DNA of 64,000 nt from Buxus sempervirens (taxonomy: Eukaryota; Streptophyta; Magnoliopsida; Buxales; Buxaceae), in the NCBI GenBank assembly GCA_947561395.2, contig OX387187.1:26145829-26209828 (forward strand), read 5' to 3'. The position numbers were made by a program, and so were the translations under genes. Within the stretch, counting starts at the first letter, position 1. The number at the start of each line of letters is the position of its first letter. Below, in pieces: positions 23,894 to 36,300 of the stretch. The notes under the pieces were generated by a model. It saw nothing but the letters and a program-made list of their open reading frames with translations, had not been told where the DNA came from and did no database searches.

Positions 23894-25254
23894 ATTAACA
23901 AAAATAGAATATGAAGATAGAAGAATTCAGATCTGGAAAACAGTATTCTCTGCTGTATATTTCGTATATTCATGGGAGTATTACATCACACTTTATAGGA
24001 TCTTACCTAACTATTAATAAAGAAAGAAGCTATACATTCTGGAAACATTCCAAAGAATATCTACAGTAGTACAATCAGTTAGGAAATGATTCAAAAACAG
24101 ATCCTATAATCAAGGAACCAATTGTGTAATCGGTTAAGGAAATAAATCTCAAGATCCTTCAATTTAGGAACTAATTCTTCAACACTCCCTCTCAAGTTGG
24201 TGCATAGATATCACACATGCCCAACTTGTCTACTAATTTTGAGAAGATTCGATTTGAGACAGCTTTAGTAAGAAGATCAACCAACTGATCTTCTGATCTG
24301 ATCTTAGGTAACTCCAATATACTCTCATCAAGCTTTTCTTTAATAAAGAATCTGTCCACCTCTACATGTTTTGTACGATCATTTTGGATTGGGTTGTGGG
24401 CAATATCACACGTAGCTTTATTGTCACAATACAATTGAATGGATTGCATAGATGAGTATCCCAAATCTTGCAAAAGAAGTTTCAGCCACAATGCTTCACA
24501 AAGAGCAAGAGCCATACCTCTGAATTCGGCTTCTGCACTTGAACGAGTAACAACATTTTGTTTCTTGCTTCTCCATATAACAAGGTTACCCCCTATAAAC
24601 GTAAAGTAACCAGAAGTTGATCTCCTATCATCTTTAGCTCCAGCCCAATCAGCATCAGTATAGGCATCGATGTTGCAACAATCTGTCGCATCGATGTTAC
24701 AACCGTCTATATTTTTAGTGAACAGAATCCCTTTTCCAGGTGTAGATTTTAAATACCTCAAGATGCGCATGACTGCATTCATATGTTGCTCTCCAAGATC
24801 ATGTATAAATTGACTAACAGTACTCAATGCATAAGCAAGATCCGGTCTTGTATGTGCTAAGTACATCAGTCTCCCTACAAGTCTTTGGTATCTCACTTTA
24901 TTAGTTGGAACTTGGTTTGACTCAACACATAACTTCAAACCTTCTTCCACCAGTGTATCAGCTGGTTGACATGCTGACATTCTAGTTTCTTGTAATAGGT
25001 CCAAGGTATACTTTCTCTATGACAGAAATATCCCTTTCTTGGATCTAGATACTTCAATCCCAAGAAAATATTTTAAAGAACCAAGGTCCTTCATTTCAAC
25101 TTCTTTAGATAAGTACTCTTGTAGTGCCTTCCTTTCTTCTGGATCATTCCCTGTGACTACCATATCATCTACATAGATGATGAGTGCAGTGATCTTACCT
25201 TGTTGCCTTTTTAGAAACAATGTATGATTTGAGTTGCGCATATATGTGGGCACG
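23894..25254 (-). mobile_element. Truncated Ty1/Copia element
   Basis: Minus-strand 3' part only: end of RT, RNase H, polypurine tract CTTGAGAGGGAG (24185-24196), then a ~290-bp 3' LTR beginning TGTTGAAG at 24184. It was inserted in the LINE (the LINE frame stops near 23893, though the exact LTR end and TSD are unclear). The 5' side is cut at about 25254 by a Tat-type LTR. Confidence 0.8.
24192..25250 (-). pseudogene. Copia pol 3' part (RT end and RNase H)
   Basis: The RT active site YVDDMVVTGND and ELKDLG-like MKDLGSLKYFLGIEV lie at 25200-25050. Then come RYQRLVGRLMYLAHTRPDLAYA, the RNase H start DADWAGAKDDRRSTSGY, SSAEAEFRGMA, and the C-terminal TKHVEVDRFFIKEKL. One in-frame TAG (25017-25019) separates RT from RNase H. 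The reading frame is otherwise well kept, so this is a young copy. The N-terminal gag, protease, integrase and most of RT are missing. Confidence 0.85.
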
Positions 25255-27346
25255 TAAATCGAGATTTTTATAGTGGACCCGTCTTTTTGAAATAATAAGC
25301 CCATAATAAAGAGAATTCTGAGATGATTCCGATGCACCAAACCGTGCTCAAATCGGATCTCAAAAGACTAAGTTATGGATAAAAGAAGTAAATGGTAGTT
25401 TGGGGATTTTTATTGGATGCCACATGGCAGCCACGTGCACACCATGGTGGCTGCCATGTAACCAATGATAAATTGAAAATTTTGGGTTTCTTTTAGAAAA
25501 TAGGATAAGGTTTGTTATGAAAATAAATAAAAAATTTTAATAAAAGTTTTGAGATTAAAAGAAAATAAAAAAAAATATAAACAAAGAGAAATGAGTTGGA
25601 CGAGTTGGTCCAACTCATGTTCTCTTGAGATATTAAGACTAAGCTTAAAAAAAATATAAGCCTAAAAAATATGGGACAAAATAGACTTTGACCAAACCTA
25701 AATAAATGATGGTATTTAAAGAGAAGAAGAGGAAGAGTTAGGGGTTTAGGTGTGAGTTTGGAGTTTAGGTGTTTAAGAGAGGAGGAGGAGGAGTTAGATG
25801 TTTAAGAGAGGAAGAGGAGAAGTTAGGGAGATGAGAGGTTTAGAAGAGGAAGAGGAAAGGTTTGGGGTTAAGAAGTTGAAGGGGTGGGAATTCTCTATAA
25901 AAAGGCTTGAAGTTGGGAGCAAAGGGAGAGGATCAAAAGAAGAGAGTTCTTAAGGAAAAGCAAAGAGGGAAGTGAGAAAAAGAGGTGGAAGGAGGTTGTG
26001 CAAGAGAAAGGAAGGAACATCTAGAGTTGACCACATCAGTTTCCGGGAAATCGACTCCATACCAGGTTTTTTCATTATTTTGTTTATTGATTCTTTAATC
26101 AAATATTTTTTTATGTTGTTAGATTGTCAAATGAAAATAATACAAATCATATCACTGTTATGGCCAAATCTGAATTTTTCAGTTTTGTTAAATTGACAAA
26201 TGAAAGTATACAAAGCATGTCTCTTATCCGGCTGAATCTATTGAACGAATGGATATGTGGGTTGAATTTTGAGCATTTAATAAACTAGGGTGCCTAATTT
26301 GTTATTCTGAAAAGTTAAAGGATTTAAAAAGAACTTATTTTATTTCATGTTTTAATTCTTCTTTAAAAACTTTTTAATAACTCTAGCTTTCATTTGTTAT
26401 TTCTTTTATTTCTTTCATGTTATTTCTTTAATTTTTTTTTCTTAATTTCCTTTTAGATAATATGCTTAACTAACATGCTTAATTTTTCTTAATTTCTTAA
26501 TTATTTTTAGATAATATGCTTAATTAACATACTTAATTATAATAATCAGATTTTTATTCTTTTCTTACTTTTTTAGATAATATGCCAAACTAACATATTT
26601 ATTTATGTTTCTTAATTATTTGTTAGATCATATGCTTAAACATTTGTCACTTTTATAACACCCCTACTTGCCTCCAAATCCTTGGAAATAAGAGTAAAAA
26701 AAATATGGAAAATAAAGCGTAATTTTCAATGACCAAATATGATTGAGTTTTTTAACCCATGCTCTGTGTAAATAAATTATCATAAGAAAAAAATAGGAAA
26801 AAACATAAGAAAACAATAAAAAATAAAAGATTAAATGATGTGGCTTGGTTAAATATATAATAATAAATAAATAAATAAATACTTTTTTTTAAATAACCAA
26901 GTACATTGCCCCATGTTGAAATATTTGATTTAGATTTCTTTATTTTGTATTTTTTTTATATATGTATTATATTTTGTATAGGATGTAGCATAGCAATCTC
27001 CATTCCTCCAATGTTTATATAGATGTGATCATAAAAAAATAAATAAAAATATATAAAAGATAAAAGATAAAAAAATTATATAATAGTAAATCAGCCCAAA
27101 TATTATCCAACTAATTTAAGGGAACCTGCTTCGGTGGGGCTTCCTTGGGTTGTTCAACGACCCAGGGAAGCCCAAATATTATCCAGCTAATTTAAGGGTG
27201 TTCAACGACTTCCTTAGGTTGTAATCGGGTCACTTATTCGGAATCATTGGTGCAGACTGAAAATCAACAAGGTGTCTACTTGCGCCATTTTAGGTAGTGG
27301 CGACTCCATAATACATGTAATACGCTTTTACCGCACGCCCGAGGTG
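25255..27346 (+). mobile_element. Tat-type LTR (LTR E) at a rearrangement junction
   Basis: TGTGGGCACG to GTGCGCACA, about 2.1 kb, with TATAAAA at 25896-25902, purine-rich tandem repeats upstream of it (25730-25870), AT-rich ~65-bp tandem repeats (26450-26640), and the PBS-like TAGTGGCGACTCC at 27291-27307. No PBS follows. Flanks are unrelated (Copia left, Tat protease region right) and there is no TSD. Confidence 0.65.
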
Positions 27347-28994
27347 CGCACACCACTAATGGACTTTTTTTTGGAATCTGCGTCTGTTTGCCAATCAAAC
27401 GCCGCCTCAAAGGTAAGGGGAGTTTCCTCCCAATTGTTCATAATAAATTGTTTTGGAGCAAGTAAAATGGTGCAAGCCTGCTCCTCAAGCTCAGAATCCG
27501 ATGCCATCATCACCGGATGAGTTGTACTACCCTTTTCTACCACAGGGCCCAATCATATATGACCTCATCTGGAATCCTCACTGCTGCCCAATTAATGTAA
27601 GGCAGCTCCTTATTTTCTTCTGTTCTTTCGCCTTCAGTCATGGCAAAGAAAGTCCCAATGTCCTCAGAGAAATCCTGCTACTTTTCTGGCTATGGCCCAG
27701 GCTTGCCCATTGCCTCAAGTGTAGAAGGTGGGTTGTAGAGTTGCAGGGTTGGGACATATGGCTTTTGAAAGGGATTGAGGTTATGGTATGGAGGCTTGGA
27801 CTGATCCGTGGGATGAGACAGTTGGATCATGCAAAAGGGTTTTGGAAAAGTTTTCCTTAAATGAGGGAATTTTCTTTCTGCATTTCCTTCTTCTGTCTGC
27901 TTCTATCTTCTCCATTTCCCTGGCTTCATTCCTAGTCCTGCCTTTGGGACTAATTTCTTCGCCCTTATCGGCTCCAACCTTCCTTGCAGATTAACTCCCA
28001 GACCTTTCCCTGGGTGGAAGTGATATTTTTTTAACACTTTCTCCACCATCCTTTCAGCACTGGTCATCTTACCCTTCTTACCCTCATATCCCCCAGGTAT
28101 GAAATTGACAGTTTCGAACTGGAAAGAGTGAAATGCCATTTTGTTTGTAGTCATTTCAATGTTAATATAGGGTACATCAGGGGACACCATGGGAGGAATT
28201 AAATTCTTGGCTAGGATCGTTATCACCTTTTGCCCTCGGATGTATTTTACTCTCTGATGGAGGGTAGATGGTATGGCCCTAGCCGTATGAATCCACGGCC
28301 TTCCTAGGAGTAGGTTGAAGGCCGCCGGTATATCCATCACTTCGAATGTGATATTGAATAGATATGGTCCAATAGTGACCGGCAGTTCAACCTCCCCTAG
28401 GGAGTGTGTTTTGAAGCTATCAAAAGCTCTTATGATCATCCCATTCTGCTTGATTTTATTTTGCTCCAAACCGAGTTTAACAAATGTTATCAACGGGCAG
28501 ACATTCAGAGCCGACCCGTTATCTATTAAAACCTGCGCCACCATGCAACCCTTGCAAAGCACAGCTATGTGTTAAGGATCAATATGGTGGTATCCAGCTG
28601 GGTTAATCTCGGTTTCAAAAAAGGATATGACATTATGAGACAAAATTTGCTCAACCATCTTGCTTAGTTGGTCTGGTTCAATATTTTTAGGCACATGTGC
28701 ACCCTGAAGTACCCTTAACAGAAAATCCTTATGCTTTTTCGAATTCAGTAGTAATCCCAGTATTGAAATCTGGGCCGGGACCTTGTTTAACTACTCAACA
28801 ATGTTGAATTCACTCTTTCTAATTATCTTGAGGAGGTCAGCAGCCTCACCGTCAATTACCTTAAGGGTATCTTCTCCTACCTCTGCCTTTTCCTTTAATT
28901 TCCTCTCCTCTTCAGCTTCTTTACTTTCTTTCTCCGTTTCTTTTTGTTTCTCTCCCTCTTCTACACATTTCCCTGACCTCATCATGAGGTTCAC
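27347..28994 (-). pseudogene. Tat-type aspartic protease region
   Basis: From 28994 down: a Glu/Lys-rich linker, then a stop (about 28575-28573), then the protease with active-site VLIDNGSALNVCPL (near 28530) and flap/core GRPWIHTARAIPSTLHQRVKY (near 28290). Next come MTSAERMVEKVLKKYHFHPGKGLG and a short Gly-rich patch. Beyond 27903 the frame is broken by stops and frameshifts, though LPYINWAAVRIPDEV is still readable. The polyprotein ends at the junction with LTR E, before RT. Confidence 0.8.
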
Positions 28995-29386
28995 TTCTTT
29001 CTTATTTTCTTCCTCAACTCCCGGAATTGTGGTTGTGAAGCCCTCACTGTAGTTCCACGGTATAGCTGATTCAGAGTAAGAAGGCTTCTAGACATTTATC
29101 ACAAGCGGGGGAAGTTTGGACTTAGAGGAAAAACATGAGTAGAAGGCACATTTACAACCAAGGGTGGGTTTGTTGGAGTGGGTGAAGAAATAGTGGGTGG
29201 ATTGCAATTGATAACCAAGGGAGGTTTTGCAATATTTGTCTCGGCCATGAGAGAGGAGACTCGGTTCAAAGAGGAGTTAATATCCCTAGCAGCACGGTCA
29301 TTTCTTTTTGAAATCATGTTGATTTCCTCATCCCTACTTTATTTAGTAAAATAAACCTTGACCGAAGTCCCTATAAGAGCGATTAA

Positions 29387-29930
29387 CTATAATGGTTCAA
29401 AGGTTATTTTATCAGAGAAAGTGGCCCCTATAACATTAGATGGGCTTGCCCCATGATGCTGGGGCAAAGGGTTCTGGCCAATGTTAGTTCTAGGAGGAGT
29501 GGGAGCCCCTGTATTGAAAGACAGGGCATTTTGGTCTATCAAATCCTGAATGGCGTGCTTTAATGGCCAACACTTGTCAGTAGGGTGCCCAGGTGCACCC
29601 ATGTAGAAATCACAAGTGATGGAGGGGTCAAAATTTCTCCCCGTAGAGGCATTCGGATTCGGCTCTCTTAAAGTAACATACCCTGCTTGCAATAGAGTGG
29701 GTAGCAATTGGGATGGAGACATTGGGATAGGGGTAAAAACCCTATTCCTCCTTGATGCCATCCAGGCATCCCTTTCCTCCCTAGTAAAAGCTCTTTTCTA
29801 GTTTGATGGTGCTGCTGGAATATTAACTCTTATAGGCGCTTTGGGTGGACTGGGACGATGACATCGGAGTATGAAGAGGGTTGGAAACATTGATCTGGAT
29901 AGGGTTCTTGGGGATGGATGGTTGCTGTAC
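29387..29930 (-). pseudogene. Tat gag, C-terminal part
   Basis: Continues the gag interrupted at 38012. RVFTPIPMSPSQLLPTLLQAGYV and the zinc-knuckle-like CDFYMGAPGHPTDKCWPLKHAIQDLI identify it. Between 29930 and 29761 there are stops and a frameshift. The sequence 29099-29317 adds a Pro/Thr/Asn-rich spacer before the protease linker. Confidence 0.8.
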
Positions 29931-30644
29931 TGTAACGCCCCGGATCTAAGTTACCTAGGAAAACTATAACTCATCTCCAGAGGTTAAAAATAACGCAAGA
30001 TTGCAATATCAGAGTGAAAGAAAGACATGAATACAACAATAAATAGATAATCAGAGTATGCGAGGAAAACCCAAATTGAAATAAACTCACAAGACCAAGC
30101 ATCTACCCGCAGGAAACGTCCTCTCCAAGGGTCGTTGAAAACAAAACAAAAACAATATGGAATGAGATGCGAATATCCCAGTGAGCAACACATGCATGCA
30201 TGATTACAGTTTTCCCAGGTTATAAAACATGAATCGAAAAAATGCACAGATAGTGAAGGCGATAACATGATTAATTTGACAAATCTCACAATGATATAAC
30301 CAATAATGGTGATATGTGTAATTAAAAATTTCAACAGGTAAGTCCAGCAATTCATGTTCGTATTAACTCATAAATATAATCTTGAAACCACTTATAACAA
30401 GATAGCAACATTTTGATGAAAACATAGTCTTGAATAACTCAAGATTTAAATTTTCTGAAGTTTTATCATGGGCCACTCCCGCACCAAATGGAGTACTTTA
30501 TCATGGGCTACCCCGTACCAATAAACCAGCGAAGAAACAAGTCATAGCACATGAAATCAAAATACCAACATTGGTCAATGTCATGCCTATTGCTTTAATT
30601 GGTTAATTGACATGCCAAGGAGACATCCACACCTTTATGTACAC

Positions 30645-30745
30645 AGTTCCGGCCTACTCAGGGTTTCGTCATCCAATACCGGCCTACTCCCTGGGTTTTG
30701 GCATTGACAACCAGGCCTACTTAGGGTTTCTGGCTGCTCTACATT
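30645..30745 (-). repeat. Decayed hairpin array, conserved loop
   Basis: Three units around GCCTACTCAGGGTTT-type cores; two keep paired flanks (for example AACCAG with CTGG). It corresponds to the better arrays at 34660-34790 and 49172-49596. Confidence 0.6.
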
Positions 30746-33237
30746 GGTCGTGGCAACACACAAGGCCATAAAATTACACCAAAGAAGCAATAACATTACA
30801 TTACTAAGCTTAGACATGGATCCAGGATAAGCTAAACCAAAACAGGATATCGAATGCATAAACTCTTTATTAATGACAAAATACACCAACCTTTGACATC
30901 ACCAATAAATAAGCAAAATAAACTTATCACGGTCACTCATGACTAGAATGGTATCTCATAGAACACCAATTTGTCTGCTAACCCAAACCACCATTCCAAC
31001 CCATTTGTTCAATTCTTTACTCACACCAAAAATTTTTATAAATTCTGCTCAACACCTTGGAAATCGCTAAGACTCAAGTTACACAATCTCACAAGCTGGA
31101 AAATAAGAGTAAAACAGGTTCAAATCAAATCACAAACTCATGGTATCAAGAATAGCAGATTTAACTACCAAAAGAGCCCCTCAAACTTGACTTTTGGAAC
31201 TCATAAAACCTACTAATAATTAACGGAATAATTGCCATGGGTTTTGGCTACTTTATAACACTTCGAGCATCTTAATCTAGTTTCTAGGTAGGTGTTTGGA
31301 CCATTTGATTGGAGAAAATAGGCAAGAAATAGTCAGCCGCACATCACCTGGGAATTTTGGTGGGTGCGCTGACTTCAAGTCAGTAGGCACCAGTAGGCAC
31401 CAGGTCGGCGCATCCTATTTGTGCGCACCTGATTTCGGTCGCACGACGAGGTGCATGCAAAATGATGCGTGCCTCAGGATTTGTTTGGAGTCGCCACTGC
31501 CTGATGGGGTGCAAGCAGACACCTGGGTGCCTAAGTTCTTCTATTAAGGCTTGGTCTGCCAATTGAGATTCTAAGCAAGTTCTTGGTTATGGTTCAGGGA
31601 AGTCCGTAGACACCCCGGTCCGCCCCGTCAAAAGACGGGTCCCATGGTTTTCCTGGTTTGAGTCAATTTTGGTCTCTCACTCACCCGATTCCTATTCCAG
31701 TATTCAATTTGGTTAAGTTTGGCGGGACCGCCAAAGCGGTGAGGGTCTCTTTACTTGATTTTATCTTTTTAGTTAAAGATGAGATGAGTCTGATTGGGCA
31801 GGCCCCGTTGGAAGGCCCGCGGATTCCTTGGTGGGCTTGGTTGAGCCCATGTATCCCCTGGTGGGCCTCAGTCTAGCCTGAGAGGCCCTTTGGGCTTTGG
31901 TTCAATGAATTGATTTAATTTTGAAATTCAAGTTTGATTGTTTAAGTAGATTTTCATGCCAAAGTGGGCCGGGATTGCTTTGTGGGCCCTTGAGTGGGCC
32001 ACACAGTTGGTTGCCAAGTGATTTTGAGATTATCTTGATTAACTGTGCCAAAATGGGCCAGGTTTGTGCTTGGGGCCCTTTACCTGGGCTTGGGCTTGAA
32101 AGCCCAAGGCTTCTTGAGTTAGGGTTTTGGAAACCCTAACCTTGTTTTGCTCAATGGGCTTAGTGGGCCCGATAGGCCTTGCCCTTGGTCTCGGCCAAAC
32201 CACAACATAATTTAAGCATGCATGCCCCGAATTGGGCTTTGGTGGGCCTCAATGGGTTTGGCCCACTCAATCAATTTAATTACCTTTATTTTAACAAAAG
32301 TGGGTTTGTCGGGCTTAGCAGGCCCCGTTGGAAGGCCCACTGCAAATCAAATTGGACCGGGTAGGTCCAAGGCCCCATCTTGGGTCTCCGGTTGACCCGA
32401 AAACCCTTCTGGTTCGTCCGGATTGATCAACAAGGCACAAAAATAGCAAAAGATCACAAAACAGCAACAATGGGCATTTATACAGTGTGGCCGGCCTGAG
32501 ATGCCGGTTACACATAAGGACCAGTGTATCCGACATCTTTGGCCGGTTATGAACAATGCCATGTTGATCCGACCTGAGTTGTCGGATCAACCAAAAACTT
32601 GGTTTTTCGGATTTTTGCATTAGGCTTGGGTTCCTGGGTCTTCTAGGGTGTTCCAATGATTGTGTGGGCCCACAGTGGTTCAAATGGAACTTAGAAGGCT
32701 TCTTTTTGGGAGGTTTAAAATCAAGATCAAAGGAGAAAGTTTAGGTCTTGCTTTCTCTGATTTTTGGACCGGATTTAGCAAGGTAACAGGGACCTAAGTG
32801 TCCCTGTTTTGGTTTTCATCAGTGTAAAATCCCGAATTTTAATAACATTAAAATTTAGGATTTTATGCTTTTAAAACTTATTTAATTAAGGGAGAACTTT
32901 AGAAACAGAGAAAAGGAAATTAATTAGAGTTAATTTCAAAATTTAAATAGGATGAATTATTAAAATGGGAAAATTTGGTTATTGGACTTCCATGGATTTG
33001 GATTTTGGCGGTTCGGTGTTGGAACATGTGAGGGTAGTCTCGGAATTTCCCAAGCATAAATTATGAAGATTTTAAATTAAGTTAAACAGGCATCAAATGT
33101 TGGTTTAAAGAAATTGATAATACTGTGTTTGAAATTTATTATAAATTGGAAGGTGCTAATGTAGGGGTTTTGGTGGGCGAGCACACACCATATCAAAGTA
33201 AAAAGGTTCGTCGAGCAGCAAGCGTGTTTGCGGAAGG

Positions 33238-33245
33238 TATAAATA
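33238..33245 (+). promoter_or_regulatory. TATA box of TGTAA-family LTR copy 3
   Basis: TATAAATA inside the palindrome AAGGTATAAATACCTT. Equivalent minus-strand boxes occur at 37762-37769 (copy 2) and 51060-51067 (copy 1). Confidence 0.55.
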
Positions 33246-34394
33246 CCTTAAGAAATTAGGTTTTGGGTTTTTGCTCTAGTATGAGAGGTTTGGCGGCCGC
33301 GGCGTTTGTTTAGGGTTCTTCAAGAGAAAGGAGTTGGGGAAGTTTTGTGGGAGAGTCGAGCTGGGAAGACTCACTGCCAGTAAGTTTAGCTAATCAGAAG
33401 TTCGAAAGGGTTTCTTCCTTCGCGAACCTCTTTTCGACCAGAGCAAGCCGACGGCCGAAGAGTTTGGGGTTTTTCTGGGTTGCTGGTTTCCAAGACTTGG
33501 AAGCATAGAAAGGTGAGTGGCACTGTTTTAAAACCTGGTTTAGTTTATTAGTAGATTTGGTTTGAATGAATGCATGGTTATTGAATGAATTGTTCTCTGT
33601 GTTTCTGGGCAAAGACAGTCCGAAGGGTTTTTGGTACAATAATTTGGGGATAACTGGAAAACATGTTAGATTAAATCCAAATTAGGTTTGAATGTGTTCT
33701 GGGGGTATTGGGAGACTAGAGAAGTAGTTACAGACCGGAAAAATTCAGCCAGAGTTGGAGTTTTGGAATTAACAGAGACTTGAAAAACGCAGTGGGTCAC
33801 CGCTCACTTGGCGCTCACTTGGCGCCCACTTCGGAAGTAGGCGCATATTAAAACTGACCTGGTGCTGAGCTAGCGCCCACTTGGCGCTCAGCTCGCGCCC
33901 ACTTAAATTAGATGCGCCTATCTCGTGCCTATCTCGCGCCCACTTCGCGCCAAGCTCGCGCCCACTTACCTCGAGTGAGCGCCAACCCTATTTTAATGAT
34001 ATAAGCTCCACTCACTCAGCGCTCACTTGGCACCCACTTCAGGAAGTGAGCGCATAGTCCACTGTTCTTGCTAAAGTTCAAAATTGAGTAAACCAATGGG
34101 GATTTTGGTGCTAGAAGGTCTCCGATCACTTAGCGAAGTGCTTGTTTAGGACATCAGAGACAAAATTACTTATGAGAACATTAAAGATAGATTCTGGAAT
34201 TTCTTAAGAGCTTCCAAGGTAAATGTAGGGCAACATTGTAGGCGATGTTTGGGACACCCAACACTGGGGTTTTTATTTTAGTTCCTTTGGTTACATACTG
34301 GACTTGATTTAGTTTTTATTAAACCCTGTTTTCTTGATGGCAAGTTGAATTATGTTGCAAAGATTATTTACTTGTTTACTTGTGAAAAATTATT

Positions 34395-34496
34395 GTTCTG
34401 GTTGGAACTCTTATGAGATGATGTTCTGGTTGGAACACCTGAGAAGAATTATTGTTCTGGTTGGAACACTTGTGTGAGTTGATGTTCTGGTTGGAA
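34395..34496 (+). repeat. Four GTTCTGGTTGGAAC repeats
   Basis: Starts at 34395, 34423, 34454 and 34483, spaced 28-31 bp. Each 14-mer can fold as GTTC-loop-GAAC. Confidence 0.8.
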
Positions 34497-34659
34497 CAAC
34501 TTGTGATTGTGTGTACCAAATGCGGAGTTTTAATTGGTTATTTATCAGTTTTGGTTTAGCTTGTCCTGGATCCAGAGTCTAAGCTTAGTAATGTGATGTA
34601 TTTTGTTTTATTGGTGTAATGGCATGGCCATGGAGTGTTGCCACGACTGGTGTAGAGCA

Positions 34660-34790
34660 GCCAGATACCTTGAGTAGGCCTGGTTGTCAGTGCCGATACC
34701 CGGAGTAGGCCGGCATTGGATGACGATACCCTGAGTAGGCCGTCATTTCAGAGTGTCCGATACCCTGAGTAGGCCAGAACTGTGTACATG
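34660..34790 (+). repeat. Hairpin array with conserved loop, 4 units
   Basis: Units share the loop ATACCCTGAGTAGGC (with small changes) and have different self-complementary flanks: AGCCAG/CTGGTT, TGCCG/CGGCA, ATGACG/CGTCAT, and a weaker one. Confidence 0.8.
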
Positions 34791-35452
34791 GAGGTGTGGA
34801 TGTTGCTCTGGCATGTTGATTAACCAATCTAAGCAACTACATGACATTGACCACTGTGGGGATTTGTTTTTGTTCGACGTGATATGTTTTATTCGCTGGT
34901 CTATTGGTGCGGAGTGGCCCATGATAAACACTCTAGTATTTCAAAAAAAAAAACCTGAGTTGTTGAACTATGTTTTCTTCGATATGTTGCTACCTGGTTA
35001 TACGTGACTTTATGGCTATATGCATGATCGATATCATCTTTATTGCTTGGTTTATACGATGGTTTTCCTCACGGATGTAAATTGGTTCGTTGAAGTTTTG
35101 TTGGGTTATACGTGTTATCATCGTTGTATTTGGTTTGTAATCGTGGCATGTTTTAGAACTGAACTAAATGTATTTGTGCATGCATGTGCTGCTCACTGGG
35201 ATATTCGTATCTTACCCCGTTGCTTTCGTTTTTGTTTTCAGATACTCTTGGAGAGCTCGATACTTGCGGGTAGTTACTTGGACATGTGAATTTTATTTTA
35301 GTTTGGGAATATTTTAGTGCACTCTGTTATATAGTTATTGGTGTATTCATGTTTTTCCTTCACTCTGATATTGCGATCTTGTGTTTTAAATTAACCTCCG
35401 GGGATGAGTTACGGTGTTATTTCGTGACTCGGATCCGAGGCGTTACAATCAG

Positions 35453-36300
35453 TCAAAGGAAACAAATAGCTTACATATATACACAACAATCATCTAAAGA
35501 AAGATTCCATGAATAAACCTCATACCAAAATAAGTGTATGTGTGTGTTTGCCATACTTAAGAATTGAAGAAACAGATCTATGTATATGCATGCAAAAGTG
35601 AAATAAATAACAAGGTACCCTAAAACATCTAAGTGTGTTCGTAGTAGGCACAAACATGAGTATATACATGGAGCATATGAGAAACTAAGTGGAGTGATTT
35701 TAAGTGGTCAAAAATCAGCAACTAGACTTAAAAAACCATAATAAAACATGCACCAAACAGTAGATCAAGAGGATGCTCACATAGTCTTAAATAACAATAT
35801 GCATGCTTTAAATGATGATAAATAGTGAAGGACTACTGTGGATGTCAAAAATCTACTACCTACACATGTGAGAAAATAAACCTATATCATGCATATTCCA
35901 TATCATAACCATATATTCATTCACCTAGCCTAAAGAAGAAGATATCTAAAGAAAGGATGAAGAAGGGGGGGGGGGGGGGGGTTACATGTGGGTTACATGA
36001 GGTAGAGATGAAGGGGAACACACTCCCCTAATAAGTGAAGAAGAAAAACAGCAGTAGTATTAGGAGAAAACAACGACTCAAAACACTTAGCATCAAACTA
36101 ACAGAAAACTCATCCTCTCTTTAGTTCAACCGGTTGCTTCTTCTTACCTTAGGGGAGTAGGGATCTTTAAAGAGACATAAAAAGAGAGTATAAAAACAAG
36201 AAAAACACACACATACCATGTACTAGAAATATCAACACATGTATGAAATTTCGGGTGCTTCAAATTAACTCATATTCACATATGTTCAACAACATGTAGT
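35453..36300. other. Non-coding LTR D interior
   Basis: Leader-side sequence of LTR D, AT-rich, with an 18-G homopolymer at about 35965. No gene seen. The homopolymer length may be unreliable. Confidence 0.5.

Larger units (their letters stand above)
32823..35447 (+). mobile_element. TGTAA..TTACA-family solo LTR (copy 3)
   Basis: Exact TSD ATCAG (32818-32822 and 35448-35452). 2625 bp, TGTAAAATCCCG to GGCGTTACA, no ORF. The TATA box TATAAATA at 33238-33245 fixes the sense direction. These termini are typical of chromovirus (Del/Tekay-like) LTRs, an assignment I hold only moderately. It carries a GC-rich array (33795-34062), four GTTCTGGTTGGAAC repeats (34395-34496) and a hairpin array (34660-34790). 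Confidence 0.8.
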
